In this document: positions 1 through 8,804 of the stretch, in pieces
Layout of the letters: each line of letters starts with the position of its first letter
Position numbering within the stretch: the first letter of the stretch is position 1
NCBI RefSeq assembly: GCF_002871945.2
Contig: NZ_CP126963.1
Location: 124,001-188,000 of the forward strand
DNA: 64,000 nt
Direction of reading: 5' to 3'
From: Gleimia hominis
GTDB lineage: Bacteria; Actinomycetota; Actinomycetes; Actinomycetales; Actinomycetaceae
Translations under genes and position numbers: made by a program
Notes under the pieces: generated by a model
Seen by the model: only the letters and a program-made list of their open reading frames with translations
Told to the model about the DNA's origin: nothing
Databases searched by the model: none

Positions 1-1
1 G

Positions 2-535
2 GAACGCGATGGGAAGCAGTGGCACGGTGACGCAGCGTTCACGATGATCGTAGGAGGCGACGAACGGGGCAGTGAGGCCGCACGTCGTTTGAACCGAATT
101 ACGGAACAGTCAATGTGGGCGGCTTTAGCTGCAGTGGCGACAGGTAAACGCACTAATGACATTGGCCGCGCGGTGGAACAGGTGGTGGCTGCGAACCGCG
201 ATGGCGATTGGGAAGCGGGCATTATCGAGGAGTACACGGGGCACGGGATCGGGACCGCGATGCACATGGATCCCTCGGTATACAACTATGAGGTAGCGGG
301 CCGAACTCCGGCTTTGAAACGCGGCATGGTGCTCGCGGTGGAACCCATGCTGGTCGATGGCAAGATTGACACAAAAACGCTGGCCGATGAGTGGACGGTG
401 AAGACGGTGGATGGCCGTCTGGCGAGCCACTGGGAACACACGATCGCTCTCACCGATAACGGGGTGTGGGTACTCACCGCGCCAGATGGTGGGGAGTCTG
501 GGCTTGCGCCGTATGGCATTACGCCGCAGCCGTAA
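2..535 (+). CDS. map: Methionine aminopeptidase type I, 5'-truncated by window edge
   Basis: Removes the initiator methionine from nascent proteins in the cytoplasm. The reading frame is open from base 2, so the N-terminus lies outside the window; 177 residues are visible. Family motifs are present: WHGDAAF near the visible start, then GHGIGTAMHMDP (metal-ligand His region), VLAVEP (metal-ligand Glu) and SHWEHTIALTDNG (last metal-ligand Glu). The internal ATG at base 44 is not a plausible start because the upstream codons already encode conserved sequence. It stands just before infA, the usual neighbour of map in actinobacteria. The stop codon (533-535) lies inside the first unit of a tandem repeat. 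Function is well supported by family knowledge. Confidence 0.95.
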   Translation, partial: ERDGKQWHGDAAFTMIVGGDERGSEAARRLNRITEQSMWAALAAVATGKRTNDIGRAVEQVVAANRDGDWEAGIIEEYTGHGIGTAMHMDPSVYNYEVAGRTPALKRGMVLAVEPMLVDGKIDTKTLADEWTVKTVDGRLASHWEHTIALTDNGVWVLTAPDGGESGLAPYGITPQP

Positions 536-620
536 CGTTTTCCTCAGACGTAACGATGCTTTGCAGATGTAACGCTCATTCGTAGATGTAGCGTTGCTTC
601 GCAGATGTAGCGTTCACGCA
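527..620. repeat. Tandem 19-nt repeat, five units, overlapping the map stop codon
   Basis: Units at 527-544 (18 nt), 545-563, 564-582, 583-601 and 602-620 share a core like CAGATGTAACG followed by about eight variable bases ending mostly in TTCG or TTTG. The first unit contains the map stop codon and the others are non-coding. The units are diverged but strictly 19 nt apart after the first. No function is known. Confidence 0.8.
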
Positions 621-839
621 CTTCAACACCTCTGGTCGTTTCGGCAGACGACAAAGGGCTCTTGCAAGCGCGCCACGGGAGAGTGAGTAAAATAACAGGG
701 ACTGCCCTGTAGTTGAGCTTGGTTTTCCATTAAACTGATTAGTCGGGTCATTGTCTGTATCCGCGGTATTTGTGGAGGCGGGCGGACCGGGCTTTGCGAA
801 CGCAAAGCTCAGATACACTTGAGGGGTTAGACGAAGCGT
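536..839. other. Intergenic region map-infA
   Basis: About 300 nt without a gene. It holds the 19-nt repeat array up to 620, then about 170 nt in which nothing clear is seen, then an inverted repeat at 791-808 (GCTTTGCG / CGCAAAGC, two-base centre) directly before a possible -10 box TACACT (814-819) and a GAGGGG purine run (821-826) ahead of infA. The dyad could be an operator, but this is inference. Confidence 0.5.
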
Positions 840-1061
840 ATGGCCAAAAAAGATGGCGTCATTGAAATGGAAGGCACCATTTCGGAGGCATTGCCGAACG
901 CAATGTTCCGCGTGGAGCTTCCTAATGGGCACATCGTGCTCGCGCATATTTCTGGGAAAATGCGTCAGCACTACATTCGTATTCTGCCGGAAGACCGTGT
1001 TGTTGTAGAGCTTTCGCCCTACGATTTGACGCGGGGCCGGATTGTTTACCGCTACAAGTAA
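840..1061 (+). CDS. infA: Translation initiation factor IF-1
   Basis: 73 residues, the standard IF-1 length, forming a single OB-fold (S1-type) domain that binds the 30S A site during initiation. The sequence [20 protein letters not shown] and the segment [21 protein letters not shown] are typical of the family. It is followed after 36 nt by rpmJ and then rpsM, rpsK and rpoA, the conserved bacterial order. The start is fixed by the conserved N-terminus; the purine run GAGGGG lies rather far upstream. Confidence 0.97.
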   Translation: MAKKDGVIEMEGTISEALPNAMFRVELPNGHIVLAHISGKMRQHYIRILPEDRVVVELSPYDLTRGRIVYRYK

Positions 1062-1097
1062 ATAAGACACAATAACACCGATTGGCGGAGGTAAACC

Positions 1098-1214
1098 ATG
1101 AAGGTACAGCCGAGCGTCAAGAAGATCTGTGACAAGTGCAAGGTGATTCGTCGCCACAGCAAAGTCATGGTGATCTGCGACAATCCGCGACACAAGCAGC
1201 GTCAAGGCCGATAG
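1098..1214 (+). CDS. rpmJ: 50S ribosomal protein L36
   Basis: A 38-residue ORF starting [15 protein letters not shown] and ending RHKQRQGR. L36 is a zinc-ribbon protein of the large subunit. The Cys/His ligands are visible: C11, C14, C27 and H32, so this is the zinc-binding (C+) form. A GGAGG ribosome-binding site precedes the ATG (GGCGGAGGTAAACC). It sits between infA and rpsM, its normal place. Confidence 0.97.
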   Translation: MKVQPSVKKICDKCKVIRRHSKVMVICDNPRHKQRQGR

Positions 1215-1362
1215 GGCACCGCTGTTCAATAAATAAAGATATAAGCACTTTACCGGTCGCTTAGGCGGGACCCTCGGACCGGAGGCCGAGGCTGGTTGGC
1301 AGCGTCAGCTCGCCACCAGATGGTAAGGTGACCACCTCCCTTTCCAAATTTGGAGAACAAGT

Positions 1363-1734
1363 ATGGCACGTATTGCCGGCGTTGACCTCCCCCGCGAAAA
1401 GCGGTTAGAGGTAGCGCTCACCTACATTTTCGGAGTAGGTCGTTCACGCGCTAAAGAAACTTTGAAAGCCACTGGCGTTTCACCCGATACGCGCGTTAAG
1501 GACGCTACCGAAGAAGAGTTCGTGAAGCTCCGCGAGTACATCGAAGGTAACTATCAGGTGGAGGGTGACTTGCGCCGTGAGGTGCAGGCTGACATCCGCC
1601 GCAAGATTGAGATTGGCTGCTACCAGGGTCTGCGCCACCGCCGTGGCCTGCCCGTGCATGGTCAGCGCACCAAGACAAACGCGCGCACCCGTAAGGGCCC
1701 CAAGCGCACTGTTGCCGGAAAGAAGAGCGCGTAA
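1363..1734 (+). CDS. rpsM: 30S ribosomal protein S13
   Basis: 123 residues. S13 binds the head of the 30S subunit and contacts tRNAs and S19. The conserved N-terminus [20 protein letters not shown], the segment [11 protein letters not shown] and the basic C-terminal tail [17 protein letters not shown] identify it. The start has a GGAG Shine-Dalgarno at 1351. The 148-nt gap before it may hold a weak GC hairpin (CCTCGG...CCGAGG), but no clear promoter was identified. rpsK follows after 38 nt and is probably co-transcribed. Confidence 0.97.
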   Translation: MARIAGVDLPREKRLEVALTYIFGVGRSRAKETLKATGVSPDTRVKDATEEEFVKLREYIEGNYQVEGDLRREVQADIRRKIEIGCYQGLRHRRGLPVHGQRTKTNARTRKGPKRTVAGKKSA

Positions 1735-1772
1735 GCTGCGGCTTCGCTGATACTCGTAGGAGAATATGATCT

Positions 1773-2171
1773 ATGGCTACTAAATCTTCAGTGGCGCGCA
1801 AAGGGAAGCGTAAGGAACACCGGAACGTAACCCACGGGCACGCCTACATTAAATCTACTTTCAATAACACGATCGTTTCGATCACGGATCCGACCGGTGG
1901 GGTGCTTTCTTGGGCTTCATCCGGACAGGTTGGTTTCAAAGGTTCGCGTAAGTCAACACCGTTCGCAGCGCAACTAGCGGCTGAATCCGCTGCTCGCCGC
2001 GCTCAGGAATACGGTGTCAAGAAGGTTGACGTGTTCGTTAAGGGCCCCGGTTCGGGCCGTGAGACCGCTATCCGTTCACTTCAGGCCACCGGCATTGAGG
2101 TGGGGTCAATCCAGGATGTGACGCCGCAGGCTCACAATGGTTGCCGCCCCCCGAAGCGCCGTCGCGTCTAA
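1773..2171 (+). CDS. rpsK: 30S ribosomal protein S11
   Basis: 132 residues. S11 lies on the 30S platform near the Shine-Dalgarno/anti-Shine-Dalgarno helix. Conserved segments [34 protein letters not shown] and the C-terminus [13 protein letters not shown] are all seen. A TAGGAGA ribosome-binding site lies about 9 nt before the ATG. rpsD is not found between rpsK and rpoA, which is common in Bifidobacterium and Streptomyces type operons. Confidence 0.97.
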   Translation: MATKSSVARKGKRKEHRNVTHGHAYIKSTFNNTIVSITDPTGGVLSWASSGQVGFKGSRKSTPFAAQLAAESAARRAQEYGVKKVDVFVKGPGSGRETAIRSLQATGIEVGSIQDVTPQAHNGCRPPKRRRV

Positions 2172-2205
2172 GGGAAGTACGAAGACTTCGCGTCTTCCAC
2201 GTCGA

Positions 2206-2230
2206 GTTACGCACAACGCCTTTGCGTAAC
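2206..2230 (+). other. Stem-loop in the rpsK-rpoA gap
   Basis: Perfect 8-bp stem GTTACGCA (2206-2213) and TGCGTAAC (2223-2230) with a 9-nt loop and no T-run after it, so it is not a standard terminator. It lies in a 139-nt gap inside an operon that is usually continuous and could modulate rpoA expression or mRNA processing; this is inference. Confidence 0.45.
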
Positions 2231-2310
2231 GCCGCACTTGTTTCAGGACTGACCTGTAACGTACCTGAAGCGTCATATGGCGGATGCTTTAGGAAGAAAG
2301 GACCAAAGAC

Positions 2311-3300
2311 GTGCTAATTGCACAGCGACCCACTCTTACTGAAGAGCAGGTTAGCGAGTACCGTTCACGATTCACCCTGGAGCCGTTGGAACCAGGTTTT
2401 GGCTACACACTGGGTAACTCGCTGCGCCGCACACTGCTTTCCTCAATTCCGGGGGCAGCGGTCACCTCGATCCGCATCGATGGGGTGCAGCATGAGTTCT
2501 CAACTATTCCTGGGGTTAAAGAAGATGTTGCGGAAATTATCCTCAACATTAAGGACCTCGTACTTTCCTCAGAAAACGACGAACCTGTCGTCATGTACTT
2601 GCGTAAGGCGGGTACTGGTGAGGTGACCGCAGCGGACATTACCCCGCCTGCGGGAGTGCAGATCCACAACCCCGACTTGCACCTAGCTACCTTGTCTGAA
2701 AAGGGCAAGCTGGAGATTGAACTGACAGTTGAGCGTGGCCGCGGCTACGTTTCGGCGGATCAGAATAAGGATCCGAACGCCGAGCTGGCGCGGATCCCGG
2801 TGGATTCGATCTACAGCCCCGTTTTGAAGGTGAGCTATAAGGTTGAGGCGACTCGTGTGGAGCAGCGCACGGACTTCGACCGGCTAATCGTTGATGTTGA
2901 AACGAAACCAGCTATTTTGCCGCGCGATGCGATTGCGTCTGCCGGCAAAACCCTCGTGGAGTTGTTCGGCCTAGCTGGGGAACTCAACACGGAAGCTGAG
3001 GGCATTGAGATCGGCCCGGCTGCGACGGATGAGACGCTGTCTGCAGACCTGGCACTGCCGATTGAGAACCTGGGGTTGCAGTCGCGTTCGTACAATGCGT
3101 TGCGTCGCCGTGGGATCCTCACTGTTGGTGAACTGGTTGCTCATTCAGAGGCAGACCTGTTGGACATCCGCAACTTTGGTTCCAAGTCGATTGAGGAGAT
3201 TAAGGAACAGTTGGCGGGCCTGGGGATGACCCTGAAAGATCAGGCGCCAGCACCTGGCAGTGGTGATCAGTCCGGTTCCATTCAGTTCAGTGACGAGTAA
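2311..3300 (+). CDS. rpoA: DNA-directed RNA polymerase alpha subunit
   Basis: 329 residues, GTG start at 2311 with AGAAAGGA about 9 nt upstream. It forms the dimer that nucleates RNA polymerase assembly. The N-terminal domain (about 1-230) contains [20 protein letters not shown] and the assembly loops. The C-terminal domain (about 245-310) has the [18 protein letters not shown] and [12 protein letters not shown] helices that contact UP-element DNA and activators. Neighbours are rpsK and rplQ, as in other actinobacteria. Family assignment is certain. Confidence 0.98.
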   Translation: MLIAQRPTLTEEQVSEYRSRFTLEPLEPGFGYTLGNSLRRTLLSSIPGAAVTSIRIDGVQHEFSTIPGVKEDVAEIILNIKDLVLSSENDEPVVMYLRKAGTGEVTAADITPPAGVQIHNPDLHLATLSEKGKLEIELTVERGRGYVSADQNKDPNAELARIPVDSIYSPVLKVSYKVEATRVEQRTDFDRLIVDVETKPAILPRDAIASAGKTLVELFGLAGELNTEAEGIEIGPAATDETLSADLALPIENLGLQSRSYNALRRRGILTVGELVAHSEADLLDIRNFGSKSIEEIKEQLAGLGMTLKDQAPAPGSGDQSGSIQFSDE

Positions 3301-3331
3301 ACTCGTCCGTTAAGTTTTAATAGGAGTAACA

Positions 3332-3907
3332 ATGCCCACACCTACAAAGGGCGCTCGTTTGGGAAGTGGTCCCGCACACGAGAAACACATTCTGGCTAAC
3401 CTGGCCCGCGACTTGTTTGAGCACAAGCAGATCACGACTACGCGGGCGAAGGCTCGCCGTTTGCAGCCGTACGCGGAGAAGCTGATTACTAAAGCTCGTC
3501 GCGGTGACATCCACGCGCGCCGCACGGTTGCGAAGAAGATTCAGGACAAGGACATCCTGTACGTTCTGTTTGATGAGGTTGCGAAACAGATCGATCCGGA
3601 ACGTGCCGGTGGGTACACCCGGATTGTTGACCTTCCACCGCGCCGCGGAGACAATGCGCCAATGGCGCAGATCTCCCTGGTGCTAGAGAAGGTTGAGAAG
3701 AAAGCTGTTGTGAAGGAAGCGCAAAAGACTGCGCAGAAAGCAGCTGACAAGGCAGAGGCCGACGAAGCGTCGAAACCAGCTGAAGATAAAGAGGCGCAGG
3801 AAGCTAAGGACGAGGCTGCTGAAGCTGCCTCCGCTGCTGAAGCGGAAACTGACTCCGCTTCGGAACCTGAAGCTGTTGACACCAAGGAAGCTTCTGAGGA
3901 TAAGTAA
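3332..3907 (+). CDS. rplQ: 50S ribosomal protein L17 with long Ala/Glu-rich tail
   Basis: 191 residues. The first about 118 residues are L17 (starting [13 protein letters not shown], with [19 protein letters not shown]), which binds 23S rRNA near the exit tunnel. The last about 70 residues form a low-complexity Ala/Glu/Lys/Asp extension (for example [20 protein letters not shown]) not found in the 117-130-aa proteins of most bacteria, although acidic tails on L17 occur in several actinobacteria. TAGGAG precedes the ATG. A strong terminator follows. Confidence 0.96.
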   Translation: MPTPTKGARLGSGPAHEKHILANLARDLFEHKQITTTRAKARRLQPYAEKLITKARRGDIHARRTVAKKIQDKDILYVLFDEVAKQIDPERAGGYTRIVDLPPRRGDNAPMAQISLVLEKVEKKAVVKEAQKTAQKAADKAEADEASKPAEDKEAQEAKDEAAEAASAAEAETDSASEPEAVDTKEASEDK

Positions 3908-3983
3908 CCGGCTTCGGTTGAACTTCTGCTTAGCAGCTGGCGTTCAGGTGGCTGCATTCGCTTAGTTCAGTCTCAATACGATA

Positions 3984-4019
3984 GGTGGCGTTCCCCATTG
4001 GGGAGCGCCACTTTTGTTG
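3984..4019 (+). terminator. Rho-independent terminator after rplQ
   Basis: Stem GTGGCGTTCCCC (3985-3996) with GGGGAGCGCCAC (4000-4011), loop ATT, one G-U pair, followed by TTTTGTTGTTT. It closes the infA-rplQ transcription unit. Confidence 0.9.
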
Positions 4020-4139
4020 TTTGCACTAGCACTGGCATAAAGTTCCACACGCATGGTCAGAATGTGCGCGTAAGCGTTGTGCGTGAGCCGACGCAGCTTG
4101 GGGCAGAGGAAGGTGCGGACGCCGGATTGTTTCAGACAG

Positions 4140-4145
4140 TATGAT
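4140..4145 (+). promoter_or_regulatory. Possible -10 box of leaderless ROK kinase gene
   Basis: TATGAT lies 7 nt before the ATG at 4153. That ATG has GGAGG only one base upstream, too close for normal use, so a leaderless transcript is a reasonable reading. No convincing -35 was identified. Confidence 0.4.
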
Positions 4146-4152
4146 CGGAGGC

Positions 4153-4902
4153 ATGGACGACGTTAGAACGCTGGCAGTGGATTGTGGTGGTGGGGGGATT
4201 AAGGCCTCCGTGTTGGACCGTTCGGGAACCATGGTGGCACCAGCGGTGCGGACAGCTACCCCGTATCCGTTGCCTCCCACGCTTCTGGTGTCCACGATCG
4301 AGGACCTGGCCGGGCAATTGCCCGACTTTGACCGAGTTACAGTTGGCATGCCAGGGATGATCCGGCACGGCGTGGTGATCGCCACTCCACATTATGTGAC
4401 GCGCGACGGTCCGCGGTCGCGGGTGCTCCCGGAACTGGTGGAGCAGTGGGAGCGGTTTGATATGCGTAGTGCGCTCAAAGCCGCGTTAAGCAGCCCTGCC
4501 CTGGTTTTGAACGATGCGGAGGTCGCGGGCGCGGGTGTTATCACCGGAACTGGCTTAGAGATGATTGTGACGCTTGGAACCGGGTTGGGTAACGCAGTGT
4601 TCGATGGTGGACGGTTAGCGCCGCATACAGAAATCTCGCAGGGCCCTGTGCGGTGGGGACTGACCTATGACGACTACGTGGGTGAGCACGAGCGACTCAG
4701 ATTGGGTGACGCGCACTGGTCGCGGCGGATCCGCCGTATCGTCGCAGCGTTGCGGTCGATGTACATGTGGGATCGGTTGTATTTGGGTGGAGGTAACTCG
4801 GTGCGGATCACGCCCACTCACCGGCAGCGGCTGGGGGACGAAGTGGTGATTGTGCCAAACGATGCGGGGATCCGCGGGGGAGTGCGCGCTTGGGATCTCT
4901 AG
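4153..4902 (+). CDS. ROK-family sugar kinase, polyphosphate-glucokinase-like
   Basis: 249 residues from the ATG at 4153; an in-frame ATG at 4141 would add four residues. The actin-like ATPase fold is seen in the phosphate-1 motif LAVDCGGGGIKASVLD at the N-terminus, the segment VLNDAEVAGAG, LGTGLGNAVFDGG (about 145-157) and a late LYLGGGNS. Length and motifs are closest to actinobacterial polyphosphate/ATP glucokinases (PpgK), which phosphorylate glucose at C6. However the HTEISQ segment differs from the usual TELGH, so substrate and phosphate donor are uncertain. The 3' end overlaps the annotated TTG start of truA by 13 nt. Confidence 0.75.
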   Translation: MDDVRTLAVDCGGGGIKASVLDRSGTMVAPAVRTATPYPLPPTLLVSTIEDLAGQLPDFDRVTVGMPGMIRHGVVIATPHYVTRDGPRSRVLPELVEQWERFDMRSALKAALSSPALVLNDAEVAGAGVITGTGLEMIVTLGTGLGNAVFDGGRLAPHTEISQGPVRWGLTYDDYVGEHERLRLGDAHWSRRIRRIVAALRSMYMWDRLYLGGGNSVRITPTHRQRLGDEVVIVPNDAGIRGGVRAWDL

Positions 4903-5831
4903 ATTCAGCGAGGACAGTAAGCGAACCGGAACCTGGTTCAAAACGTTCCTTTGAGGATGAAGAACTAGTGCGTATCCGCTTGGATTTGGCGTATGCGGGC
5001 GGGGGGTTTCACGGTTGGGCAAAGCAACCGGGGTTACGGACCGTTCAGGGTGAGGTTGAGGCTGCGCTGCAAACCGTGGTGCGCGCCCCAGTGGAACTAA
5101 CGGTCGCGGGCCGCACTGACGCGGGAGTTCACGCGGCTCACCAGGTGGCTCACTGCGATGTCCCGGCTTCGGCGTGGGCGAAGTTGTTGCCTGTCACCGA
5201 TTCACCTGAGGCTCTTGCGAAGCTGCGTAGGCGTTTTAACTCCCTGCTTGCACGCGGCACTGAAACCCCGGGCGCAGATGTGGTGATACACCGCGTGCAG
5301 CGGGTAGGCGCAGATTTTGACGCCCGGTTTTGTGCCCTCACGCGCCACTACCAGTACACGCTGTGCGACCGCGACGAAGCACTGAACCCAACCACCGCGC
5401 ACATCGTGTGGTGGACAGGGGCGCAAGGCCTCAGGCTAGACAAAATGAATGAAGCAGCGGGCTTGTGGGTAGGGGAGCATGACTTTTTGTCGTTTTGTAA
5501 ACCCAGAGTGGGGGCAACTACGATTCGGACTTTGAAAACCCTTGCGGTTGAGCGTAATGCGGCTGGTGAGGTGGAAGTGCAGGTGAGTGCGGACGCGTTT
5601 TGCCACTCGATGGTGCGGTCACTAGTAGGGGCGCTAGTTGAGATTGGGCGGGGCCGCCGCGACACAACTTGGGCGCGGACACTGGTGCGGGAACCAGCGC
5701 GGACTCATGGGGTGCCGATTGCGCCGGCGCACGGGCTTACTCTTGTGGGGGTGGACTATCCGCCGCCGGCGCTGTGGGCTGAGCAGCAGAGGAAAACCCG
5801 GCGTGTCCGCACAAGTCCATGTGGGTGCTAG
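4890..5831 (+). CDS. truA: tRNA pseudouridine synthase A
   Basis: Up to 313 residues. TruA makes pseudouridine at positions 38-40 of tRNA anticodon stems. The catalytic aspartate lies in AGRTDAGVHA. Other family signs are LAYAGGGFHGWAKQPG at the start of the fold, HDFLSFCK and CHSMVRSLVGALVEIGRG near the end. The start is uncertain: the TTG at 4890 gives a 26-residue non-conserved leader, and a GTG near 4968 just before VRIRLDLAYAGG is as likely. Position after rplQ (here with a ROK kinase between) is the usual actinobacterial order. A 12-nt palindrome GTTACGCGTAAC (5837-5848) follows the stop. Confidence 0.95.
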   Translation: MGSLDSARTVSEPEPGSKRSFEDEELVRIRLDLAYAGGGFHGWAKQPGLRTVQGEVEAALQTVVRAPVELTVAGRTDAGVHAAHQVAHCDVPASAWAKLLPVTDSPEALAKLRRRFNSLLARGTETPGADVVIHRVQRVGADFDARFCALTRHYQYTLCDRDEALNPTTAHIVWWTGAQGLRLDKMNEAAGLWVGEHDFLSFCKPRVGATTIRTLKTLAVERNAAGEVEVQVSADAFCHSMVRSLVGALVEIGRGRRDTTWARTLVREPARTHGVPIAPAHGLTLVGVDYPPPALWAEQQRKTRRVRTSPCGC

Positions 5832-6174
5832 CTCGGGTTACGCGTAACGGTTACTGATCGTTCCGCGTTGGGGCAACGGTTTTCCGTGCAGGTACGTTAG
5901 TTTTGAAATTGGATTATTTGGCGCCTACACGTGGGTCTGGTTGTGCTTGAGGAATGGACCACAAATGGGCATAAGCTTTGACGAGTAGCCGCCCGCGCGG
6001 TTAAGCTGTTAGATGTTGTGCGTCCTAGGGAGCACCAGACCGATATTTTCCCACTCGTCGGATGGTCGGCTCGGACGCAGACGTGAGCAAGATCTTATAC
6101 GTGCGGTGCACGAACCTCTGGAAATCCAGGTGGGATTCGTTGCGCCCCTGATTTGGAAGAAGAAGGCCACGCCC
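5832..6174. other. Intergenic region truA-rplM
   Basis: 343 nt without a recognisable gene. It holds the palindrome GTTACGCGTAAC (5837-5848), a plausible promoter at 5978-6007 and an approximately 160-nt untranslated leader before rplM. An open frame from 6013 runs into rplM, but its upstream 54 codons are not conserved L13 sequence. Confidence 0.6.
5978..6007 (+). promoter_or_regulatory. Probable rplM-rpsI promoter
   Basis: TTGACG (5978-5983) and TAAGCT (6002-6007) with an 18-nt spacer. Transcription would start near 6013 and leave a leader of about 160 nt before the GTG of rplM, long enough to carry a regulatory structure; none was recognised. Confidence 0.6.
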
Positions 6175-6624
6175 GTGCGCACTTATAGTCCTAAGCCTGG
6201 GGACCACGAGAAACAGTGGTATGTCATTGACGCCACTGACGTCGTCCTCGGTCGCCTAGCAACAAGCGTTGCTACGTTACTTCGTGGGAAGCATAAGCCA
6301 ATTTTCGCCCCGCATGCTGATCAGGGCGATTTTGTGATTGTCATTAACGCAGACAAGGTTGCGTTGACTGGTAACAAACTCGATCAGAAGTTCGCTTACC
6401 GCCACTCCGGGTTCCCGGGTGGGTTAAAGTCCATGTCTTACCGTGAACTGCTAGACAAGTTCCCAGAACGCGCCATTGAAAAGGCCGTTCGCGGCATGCT
6501 TCCACACAACAGCCTCGGCCGCGCGCAGATGCGCAAGCTCAAGGTTTATCGCGGCTCCGAGCACCCACATGATGCTCAGAAGCCGATTCCCTACGAGATC
6601 ACCAAGGTAGCCCAGCAGGCGTAA
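6175..6624 (+). CDS. rplM: 50S ribosomal protein L13
   Basis: 149 residues from the GTG at 6175, which starts [20 protein letters not shown], the conserved actinobacterial N-terminus; AGAAGAAGG lies about 8 nt upstream. L13 is an early-assembly protein of the large subunit. Motifs include [34 protein letters not shown] and [13 protein letters not shown]. It is followed after 36 nt by rpsI, the near-universal L13-S9 operon. Confidence 0.97.
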   Translation: MRTYSPKPGDHEKQWYVIDATDVVLGRLATSVATLLRGKHKPIFAPHADQGDFVIVINADKVALTGNKLDQKFAYRHSGFPGGLKSMSYRELLDKFPERAIEKAVRGMLPHNSLGRAQMRKLKVYRGSEHPHDAQKPIPYEITKVAQQA

Positions 6625-6660
6625 CCCGCTGGACGGTACCGGTAGAAACTGAGGATAACT

Positions 6661-7152
6661 GTGGCTGACACCACGCAAACTGACGTGCTCGAAGAGGAGA
6701 ATGTCCCGAGCACTTACACATCTGAAACCGAGTCCGCACCCGAGGGTGCTGGACAGTCAATCACCGCTCCTGGTCACGGACTGGGTCGTCGTAAACGCGC
6801 GGTTGCGCGCGTGCGACTGGTTCCGGGCACGGGGCAGTGGAAGATTAACGGCCATTCGCTAGACGAGTACTTCCCGAACAAGCTGCACCAACAGCTGGTG
6901 CGGTCGCCGTTCGCACTGTTGGATATTGAAGGGCGTTTTGACGTCATTTCGATTATCCGCGGTGGGGGTACGTCTGGGCAGGCGGGTGCGTTGCGTCTTG
7001 GCATCGCTCGCGCGCTGAACGAGATTGATCGGGATGCGAACCGGCCGGCTTTGAAGAAGGCTGGGTTCTTGACGCGTGACGCCCGTTCGGTGGAACGCAA
7101 GAAGGCTGGTTTGAAGAAGGCACGTAAGGCCCCGCAGTTCTCGAAGCGTTAA
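6661..7152 (+). CDS. rpsI: 30S ribosomal protein S9
   Basis: 163 residues, GTG start with GAGGAT upstream. The last about 130 residues are S9 ([18 protein letters not shown] to the C-terminal [11 protein letters not shown], whose last basic residues reach the P-site tRNA). The first about 36 residues form an acidic Thr/Glu/Ser-rich extension common in actinobacterial S9. It is the second gene of the rplM-rpsI operon and is followed by a strong terminator. Confidence 0.97.
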   Translation: MADTTQTDVLEEENVPSTYTSETESAPEGAGQSITAPGHGLGRRKRAVARVRLVPGTGQWKINGHSLDEYFPNKLHQQLVRSPFALLDIEGRFDVISIIRGGGTSGQAGALRLGIARALNEIDRDANRPALKKAGFLTRDARSVERKKAGLKKARKAPQFSKR

Positions 7153-7170
7153 TCTTTGCTTCTTTAAAGG

Positions 7171-7205
7171 TCCCTGCGCTCTTTTGTTAGAGCGCAGGGA
7201 TTTTT
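7171..7205 (+). terminator. Rho-independent terminator after rpsI
   Basis: Perfect 12-bp stem TCCCTGCGCTCT (7171-7182) with AGAGCGCAGGGA (7189-7200), loop TTTGTT, followed by five T. Confidence 0.95.
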
Positions 7206-7287
7206 GTATGCCCGCAGGTTCGCGCGTGTTTGTGGGGTAGTTGGTGCATTATGATGGAGTGGTTAATGGTCGTTGAAAGGATCGATA

Positions 7288-8637
7288 ATGCCTAGATTGT
7301 TTGGTACCGACGGTGTGCGCGGGTTAGCGAATCGTGACATTACCCCGGAGCTGGCTTTGCGGTTAGGTGAGGCTGCAGCCCGGTATGTGATGAAGGACCG
7401 CGCTGCGGATGCGGCCAAACCGAAGGCAATTATTGGGCGCGATACCCGTATTTCTGGCGAGTTTTTGGATCATGCGTTGGCAGCGGGTTTGGCTGCTGCG
7501 GGTATGGATGTGGAACGGATTGGGGTTGTGACTACCCCTACGGTTGCGTATATGACGGCAACGGAGGATGTGGCTCTTGGCGTCATGATTTCTGCTTCGC
7601 ACAATCCGATGCCGGATAATGGGATTAAGTTTTTTGCGCATGGCGGTTTCAAGTTGGAAGACGCGGTTGAGGATGAGATTGAGGCTCTGTTGGAGTCGCA
7701 GTGGGATCGGCCAACCGGCGCGTTAGTAGGGCAGATTGAGCCGGGTGCGCAGCACGCGGAACACGTGTACGTGGATCATTTGGTGCGTGCTTGTGGAACG
7801 AACCTTTCGGGTTTGAAGATTGTTATGGATTGTGCGAATGGGGCGGCATCTAGTTTGGGGCCGGAAGCTTTGCGTAAGGCGGGCGCTGAGGTTGTGGTGA
7901 TTAACGCTAGCCCGGATGGTTTGAATATTAACGACGAGTGCGGGTCGACGCACCCGCAGATGCTGCAAAGCAAGGTGGTGGAGGAGTCCGCTGACTTCGG
8001 GGTTGCATACGATGGGGATGCGGACCGGTGCCTAGCTGTTGACCATGAGGGCCAGTTGGTTGATGGCGATAAGATCATGGGGGCTTTGGCAGTGGACCTC
8101 AAGAAGCGTGGGGAATTGAGTAAGGACACGCTGGTGGTGACTGTCATGTCTAACCTGGGGTTGCTGTTGGCGATGGAAAAAGAGGGGATTAAAACGGTTC
8201 AGACTGCCGTGGGCGACCGGTATGTGCTTGAATGCATGCGTGCTAATGGGTATGCGTTGGGCGGTGAGCAGTCTGGCCACGTGATCTCTGCTGAGCATGC
8301 AACTACGGGGGACGGCGTGCTCACGTCCCTGCTGGTAGCGCGGATGGTGAGGGAGTCTGGGGAGTCGCTGGCGGCTCTTACGGGTTTTGTGCAGCGTTTG
8401 CCGCAGACGTTGGTGAATGTGCCGGGCGTGGACAAGGTGCGTGCTTCTACGGATGAGGGGCTGGCTGAAGCGGTGGCGCAGGCGGAAGATCAGTTGGGTG
8501 AGACGGGGCGTGTTGTGTTGCGTTCGTCGGGTACGGAACCGTTGGTGCGAGTTATGGTGGAGGCCGCGACGCAGGCGGAGGCGGATGAGCACGCGAATCG
8601 TCTGGCCGCAGTGGTGAAGGAGCGGTTAGCCCTGTAG
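7288..8637 (+). CDS. glmM: Phosphoglucosamine mutase
   Basis: 449 residues from the ATG at 7288 (MPRLFGTDGVRG), with GAAAGGA about 8 nt upstream; a TTG five codons earlier is less likely. It converts glucosamine-6-P to glucosamine-1-P on the route to UDP-GlcNAc. The catalytic phosphoserine is S104 in ISASHNPMPDNGIKFF, the Mg-binding loop is YDGDADRC and the phosphate-binding loop RSSGTEPLVRVMVEA is at the C-terminus. rpsI-glmM order is common in Gram-positive bacteria. glmS lies 3 kb downstream, so both steps before GlmU are in this window. Confidence 0.97.
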   Translation: MPRLFGTDGVRGLANRDITPELALRLGEAAARYVMKDRAADAAKPKAIIGRDTRISGEFLDHALAAGLAAAGMDVERIGVVTTPTVAYMTATEDVALGVMISASHNPMPDNGIKFFAHGGFKLEDAVEDEIEALLESQWDRPTGALVGQIEPGAQHAEHVYVDHLVRACGTNLSGLKIVMDCANGAASSLGPEALRKAGAEVVVINASPDGLNINDECGSTHPQMLQSKVVEESADFGVAYDGDADRCLAVDHEGQLVDGDKIMGALAVDLKKRGELSKDTLVVTVMSNLGLLLAMEKEGIKTVQTAVGDRYVLECMRANGYALGGEQSGHVISAEHATTGDGVLTSLLVARMVRESGESLAALTGFVQRLPQTLVNVPGVDKVRASTDEGLAEAVAQAEDQLGETGRVVLRSSGTEPLVRVMVEAATQAEADEHANRLAAVVKERLAL

Positions 8638-8736
8638 AGGCGCGCAAAATCGGGGTGCGTGGCTTGTGCTCTGCGGCTGAAGTGCCGCCCAATGGTCGCT
8701 TTGTGTTCGTGCAGAGTACCTAGGGCAATAAGTAGC

Positions 8737-8754
8737 GGGACTTTAGTCCCTTTT
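8737..8754 (+). terminator. Weak terminator-like hairpin after glmM
   Basis: GGGACT and AGTCCC with a two-base centre, followed by TTTTAG. The stem is short, so this is a weak call. Confidence 0.45.
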
Positions 8755-8804
8755 AGTAGTGTGGTCTAGGACGCAAATGTTGCACTACGTGGTTTGGAGA
8801 CTTG

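Noticed and set aside
576..1229. 217-codon open frame on the minus strand across infA and rpmJ
   Set aside because: It is antisense to two certain ribosomal/translation genes and to non-coding repeats, and has no conserved motif or ribosome-binding site.
2172..2310. Missing rpsD between rpsK and rpoA as a sign of deletion
   Set aside because: Several actinobacterial lineages have this order normally, so it is not evidence of gene loss.
6013..6174. N-terminal extension of L13 by 54 codons
   Set aside because: The extension has no family similarity, while the GTG at 6175 begins the conserved [10 protein letters not shown] and has a ribosome-binding site; the upstream part is best read as leader RNA.
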